Assembly (NCBI GenBank): GCA_035286285.1
Contig: JAYKJG010000091.1
Span: forward strand, 1 to 16,623
DNA length: 16,623 bases
Direction of reading: 5' to 3'
Origin: Prochlorothrix sp035286285
GTDB taxonomy: Bacteria; Cyanobacteriota; Cyanobacteriia; Prochlorotrichales; Prochlorotrichaceae
Program-made: the position numbers and the translations under genes
In this document: one piece after another, positions 14,718 to 16,623 of the stretch
How positions within the stretch are numbered: the first letter of the stretch is position 1
How the letters are laid out: each line of letters begins with the position of its first letter
Notes under the pieces: generated by a model
Seen by the model: the letters and a program-made list of their open reading frames with translations, nothing else
Database searches by the model: none
Told to the model about the DNA's origin: nothing

Positions 14718-16136
14718 ATGCCAAAGCAAGCTGGAAATTCGATCGCAACTGCCTTTGATCTTGGAACTGTAGATGCCAGTATCAAAATTTCTGAAGACAC
14801 CATCTCAAATACTGATTCTCTTGGTTATTACAGGTTTAATATCACCGAAAATAGCAAGCTGAATATCAAGCTGAGTGGGTTGAGCCAGAATGTGGACTTG
14901 TTTTTGCTTAATGTTGATGGAAGTCAAGTTGTGGCACAGTCTGCTGTGGGCGGAAATGTCGATGAAAACATTATTCAGAATTTAAAGGCTGGTAGTTATT
15001 ATTTCTATGTGCGTGGGGGCGGAACCGGGACAAGTTATAAGATCGAAACTAGTGCGATCTCATTGGGACCAATTCCAGCCGATAATGCTGGGGAGAATAT
15101 TGACAAAGCTAGAGATTTGGGTACTCTCAGCAGCACTATTGTTAGCTTCAATGATTTTGTTGGTGATTTTAATGGACTTTCCCAAGATTCTGAGGATTAC
15201 TATAAGTTTGTTCTCAGCGAAAATAGCACCATTAACTTAAAACTGAGTGGTTTAACTCAAAACGCTAGTTTGTCTCTTCTTAACAGTGATGGTAGCCAAT
15301 TTGTACAGCGATCGCTTAATTCAGGTAATGCAGACGAGACGATTAATCTGAATCTCAAGGCTGGTACTTACTATATTCGAGTTGATCGTTATGGGATCGG
15401 TACTACCTATAAACTGGAAGCAAGTGCTGTTTCCCTTGGTGCGATACCTGTTGATAATGCTGGGGAGAATTTTGACAAAGCCAGAGATTTGGGTACTCTC
15501 AGCAGCACTGTTGTTAGCGTCAATGATTTTGTTGGCGATTTTAATGGACTTTCTCAAGATTACAGCGATTACTATAGGTTTGTTCTCAGCGAAAATAGCA
15601 CTGTTGATTTGAAACTGAGCGGTTTAAGCGAAAACGCTGATTTATACTTGTATAACAGTGATGGTAGCCGAGTGCTACAACGCTCAGAGCAATTGGGAAA
15701 TGTAGATGAGACGATTAGCCTTAATCTGAAGGCTGATAGCTACTATGTTCTAGTTACAGGTTATGGTAATGGTACTAATTACAAACTAGAAGCAAGTGCT
15801 GTTTCCCTTGGTGCGATTCCAGCCGATAATACTGGGGAGAATATTGACAAAGCTAAAGATTTAGGAACTCTCAGCAGCACTGTTGTTAGCTTCAATGATT
15901 TTGTTGGTAACTTTAACGGACTTTCTCAAGATTCCTACGATTACTATAAGTTTGTTCTCAGCGAAAATAGCACCATTAACTTAAAACTGAGTGGTTTAAC
16001 TCAAAACGCTGATTTAATTCTGTACAACAGCAATGGTAGCCAAGTGCTACAAAGGTCAACGCAATCGGGAAATGTAGATGAGACGATTTGTGGTAATTTC
16101 AACGCAGGTACTTCTGTAATCACGCAAGCTCGTTAG
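14718..16136 (+). CDS. Tandem PPC-like (bacterial pre-peptidase C-terminal) domain protein, last repeat truncated
   Basis: A 472-aa protein made of four beta-rich repeats at about residues 6-112, 126-234, 250-357 and 373-472. Each has a D(Y/S)Y(Y)(R/K)F core, then a NLKLSGL, DLxLxNxDGS, GNVDETI, LKAGxYYxxV progression typical of PPC domains, which in cyanobacteria occur in secreted or surface proteins. Repeats 2-4 share long DNA identity with an exact 372-bp period (from 15081, 15453, 15825). The fourth breaks off after DETI (about 16088), ending GNFNAGTSVITQAR and lacking its last strands. There is no N-terminal signal peptide, no protease domain and no C-terminal sorting sequence, so the protein may be the remnant of a longer one. 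Base composition is AT-richer than the left part of the window. Confidence 0.8.
   Translation: MPKQAGNSIATAFDLGTVDASIKISEDTISNTDSLGYYRFNITENSKLNIKLSGLSQNVDLFLLNVDGSQVVAQSAVGGNVDENIIQNLKAGSYYFYVRGGGTGTSYKIETSAISLGPIPADNAGENIDKARDLGTLSSTIVSFNDFVGDFNGLSQDSEDYYKFVLSENSTINLKLSGLTQNASLSLLNSDGSQFVQRSLNSGNADETINLNLKAGTYYIRVDRYGIGTTYKLEASAVSLGAIPVDNAGENFDKARDLGTLSSTVVSVNDFVGDFNGLSQDYSDYYRFVLSENSTVDLKLSGLSENADLYLYNSDGSRVLQRSEQLGNVDETISLNLKADSYYVLVTGYGNGTNYKLEASAVSLGAIPADNTGENIDKAKDLGTLSSTVVSFNDFVGNFNGLSQDSYDYYKFVLSENSTINLKLSGLTQNADLILYNSNGSQVLQRSTQSGNVDETICGNFNAGTSVITQAR
15081..16088 (+). repeat. 372-bp tandem DNA repeats within the PPC gene (2.7 units)
   Basis: GATAATGCTGGGGAGAAT and its variants recur at 15081, 15453 and 15825, exactly 372 bp apart (124 codons). 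Very similar DNA follows, including silent sites, for example around CTCAGCAGCACTGTTGTTAG. Unit 3 loses similarity at about 16088. Strong silent-site identity suggests recent duplication or gene conversion. Confidence 0.85.
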
Positions 16137-16370
16137 CCACCTTAACAGGGGTAACTTATCAGCCCATAGGTTATGTGGTTTAATTACGAGAGAGAAATAT
16201 AACTGTTTCCTCTTATTTCAAAAAACATTGTTAAATCATCTTATAGGTCTTTTAGGGAATTATCTATGATTTGAATAGCAAGCCAGAAATATCTATTGCT
16301 CTTACTCGCAACGCAAACAACTGTCGCTGGTGAACTAGTTAACTAATTTTACACATGGGAGAAAGGATTA

Positions 16371-16623
16371 ATGGAAACTATCGCATGGGGATGGGGTGAT
16401 ATCTGGTACGCAATAATCTTGCCTTTTATAATTTTAACGTGTTTTTGGCTTGGTACATCAGTCTATTTTTATAATCCTGATCTCGACTTTAGCTTTAACT
16501 TTATCTTTATTATTATTTTTATCTTCTTATTATTCTGGGATTATTGTGGTTTTACTATTATAATCAATCAAAAAAATCACATACCTCTTTATGTAGAGAA
16601 AGTCAATAAGATTAATTTAGAAC
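16371..16623 (+). CDS. Membrane protein, partial (runs off the window)
   Basis: 84 codons are open to the end of the window from ATG 16371, with a Shine-Dalgarno-like GGGAG at 16357-16361 (nine bases upstream) and AAGGA closer. The translation METIAWGWGDIWYAI contains two strongly hydrophobic stretches, about residues 12-33 (YAIILPFIILTCFWLGTSVY) and 44-64 (FNFIFIIIFIFLLFW), then a polar part. It is very AT-rich, unlike the first 13 kb. Family not recognised; the C-terminus lies outside. Confidence 0.6.
   Translation, partial: METIAWGWGDIWYAIILPFIILTCFWLGTSVYFYNPDLDFSFNFIFIIIFIFLLFWDYCGFTIIINQKNHIPLYVEKVNKINLE

Noticed and set aside
15007..15612. Two similar 76-77-codon ORFs (MLGRILTK... type)
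   Set aside because: They are frame-shifted shadows of the PPC repeats, similar to each other only because the DNA repeats.

Overview
The window is cyanobacterial chromosome. The HIP1 octamer GCGATCGC and its CGATCG core recur throughout. The gene families also fit: a Tab2/Atab2-like protein, a three-domain ribosomal protein S1 of the short cyanobacterial type, a TldE-like protein, Uma2-family nucleases and an OmpR-family regulator. The genus cannot be fixed from the sequence. The first ~13.5 kb is GC-rich; the last ~3 kb is visibly richer in A+T and has few HIP1 sites.

Layout. 1-716 (-): 5' part of a Tab2-like RNA-binding protein gene that runs off the window. 717-1040: spacer with two 64-bp repeats. 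1041-1928 (-): ribosomal protein S1. 1929-2753: repeat-rich spacer with a 15-bp tandem repeat and a 138-bp MITE-like element sitting in frame inside a small putative membrane-protein ORF. 2754-4157 (+): TldE/PmbA-like protein. 4158-4534: spacer with a perfect 46-bp tandem duplication. 4535-6316 (+): ABC exporter, convergent with an OmpR-family response regulator (6313-7017, -); their stop codons share one CTAG. A ladder of 11-bp direct repeats lies directly upstream of the regulator. Then come a Uma2 nuclease (7088-7750, -), an HNH endonuclease (7743-8534, -) and a small XRE regulator (8531-8803, -). A palindrome-rich spacer separates these from a divergent C5 cytosine methyltransferase (9155-10075, +). 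A GH13 alpha-glucan hydrolase (10050-11534, -) overlaps the methyltransferase tail. After it come an alpha/beta hydrolase (11576-12400, +), a two-helix membrane protein (12473-12907, +) and a second Uma2 gene (12916-13473, -). A 1.2-kb stretch without a convincing gene, but rich in inverted repeats, precedes a tandem-repeat PPC-domain protein (14718-16136, +). The window ends in a partial membrane-protein gene (16371 to the end, +).

How the genes work together. HNH endonuclease, XRE regulator and C5 methyltransferase form a plausible type II restriction-modification locus: regulator and nuclease are coupled by an ATGA overlap, and the methyltransferase is divergent. Most of the other genes look like independent single-gene units.

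The most unusual observation is a 264-codon open frame lying wholly inside the methyltransferase gene in the +1 frame. It contains stretches that themselves look like methyltransferase-type sequence, notably LTWTEWERLMGFPPGWT, so dual coding or an old frameshift mosaic should be tested.
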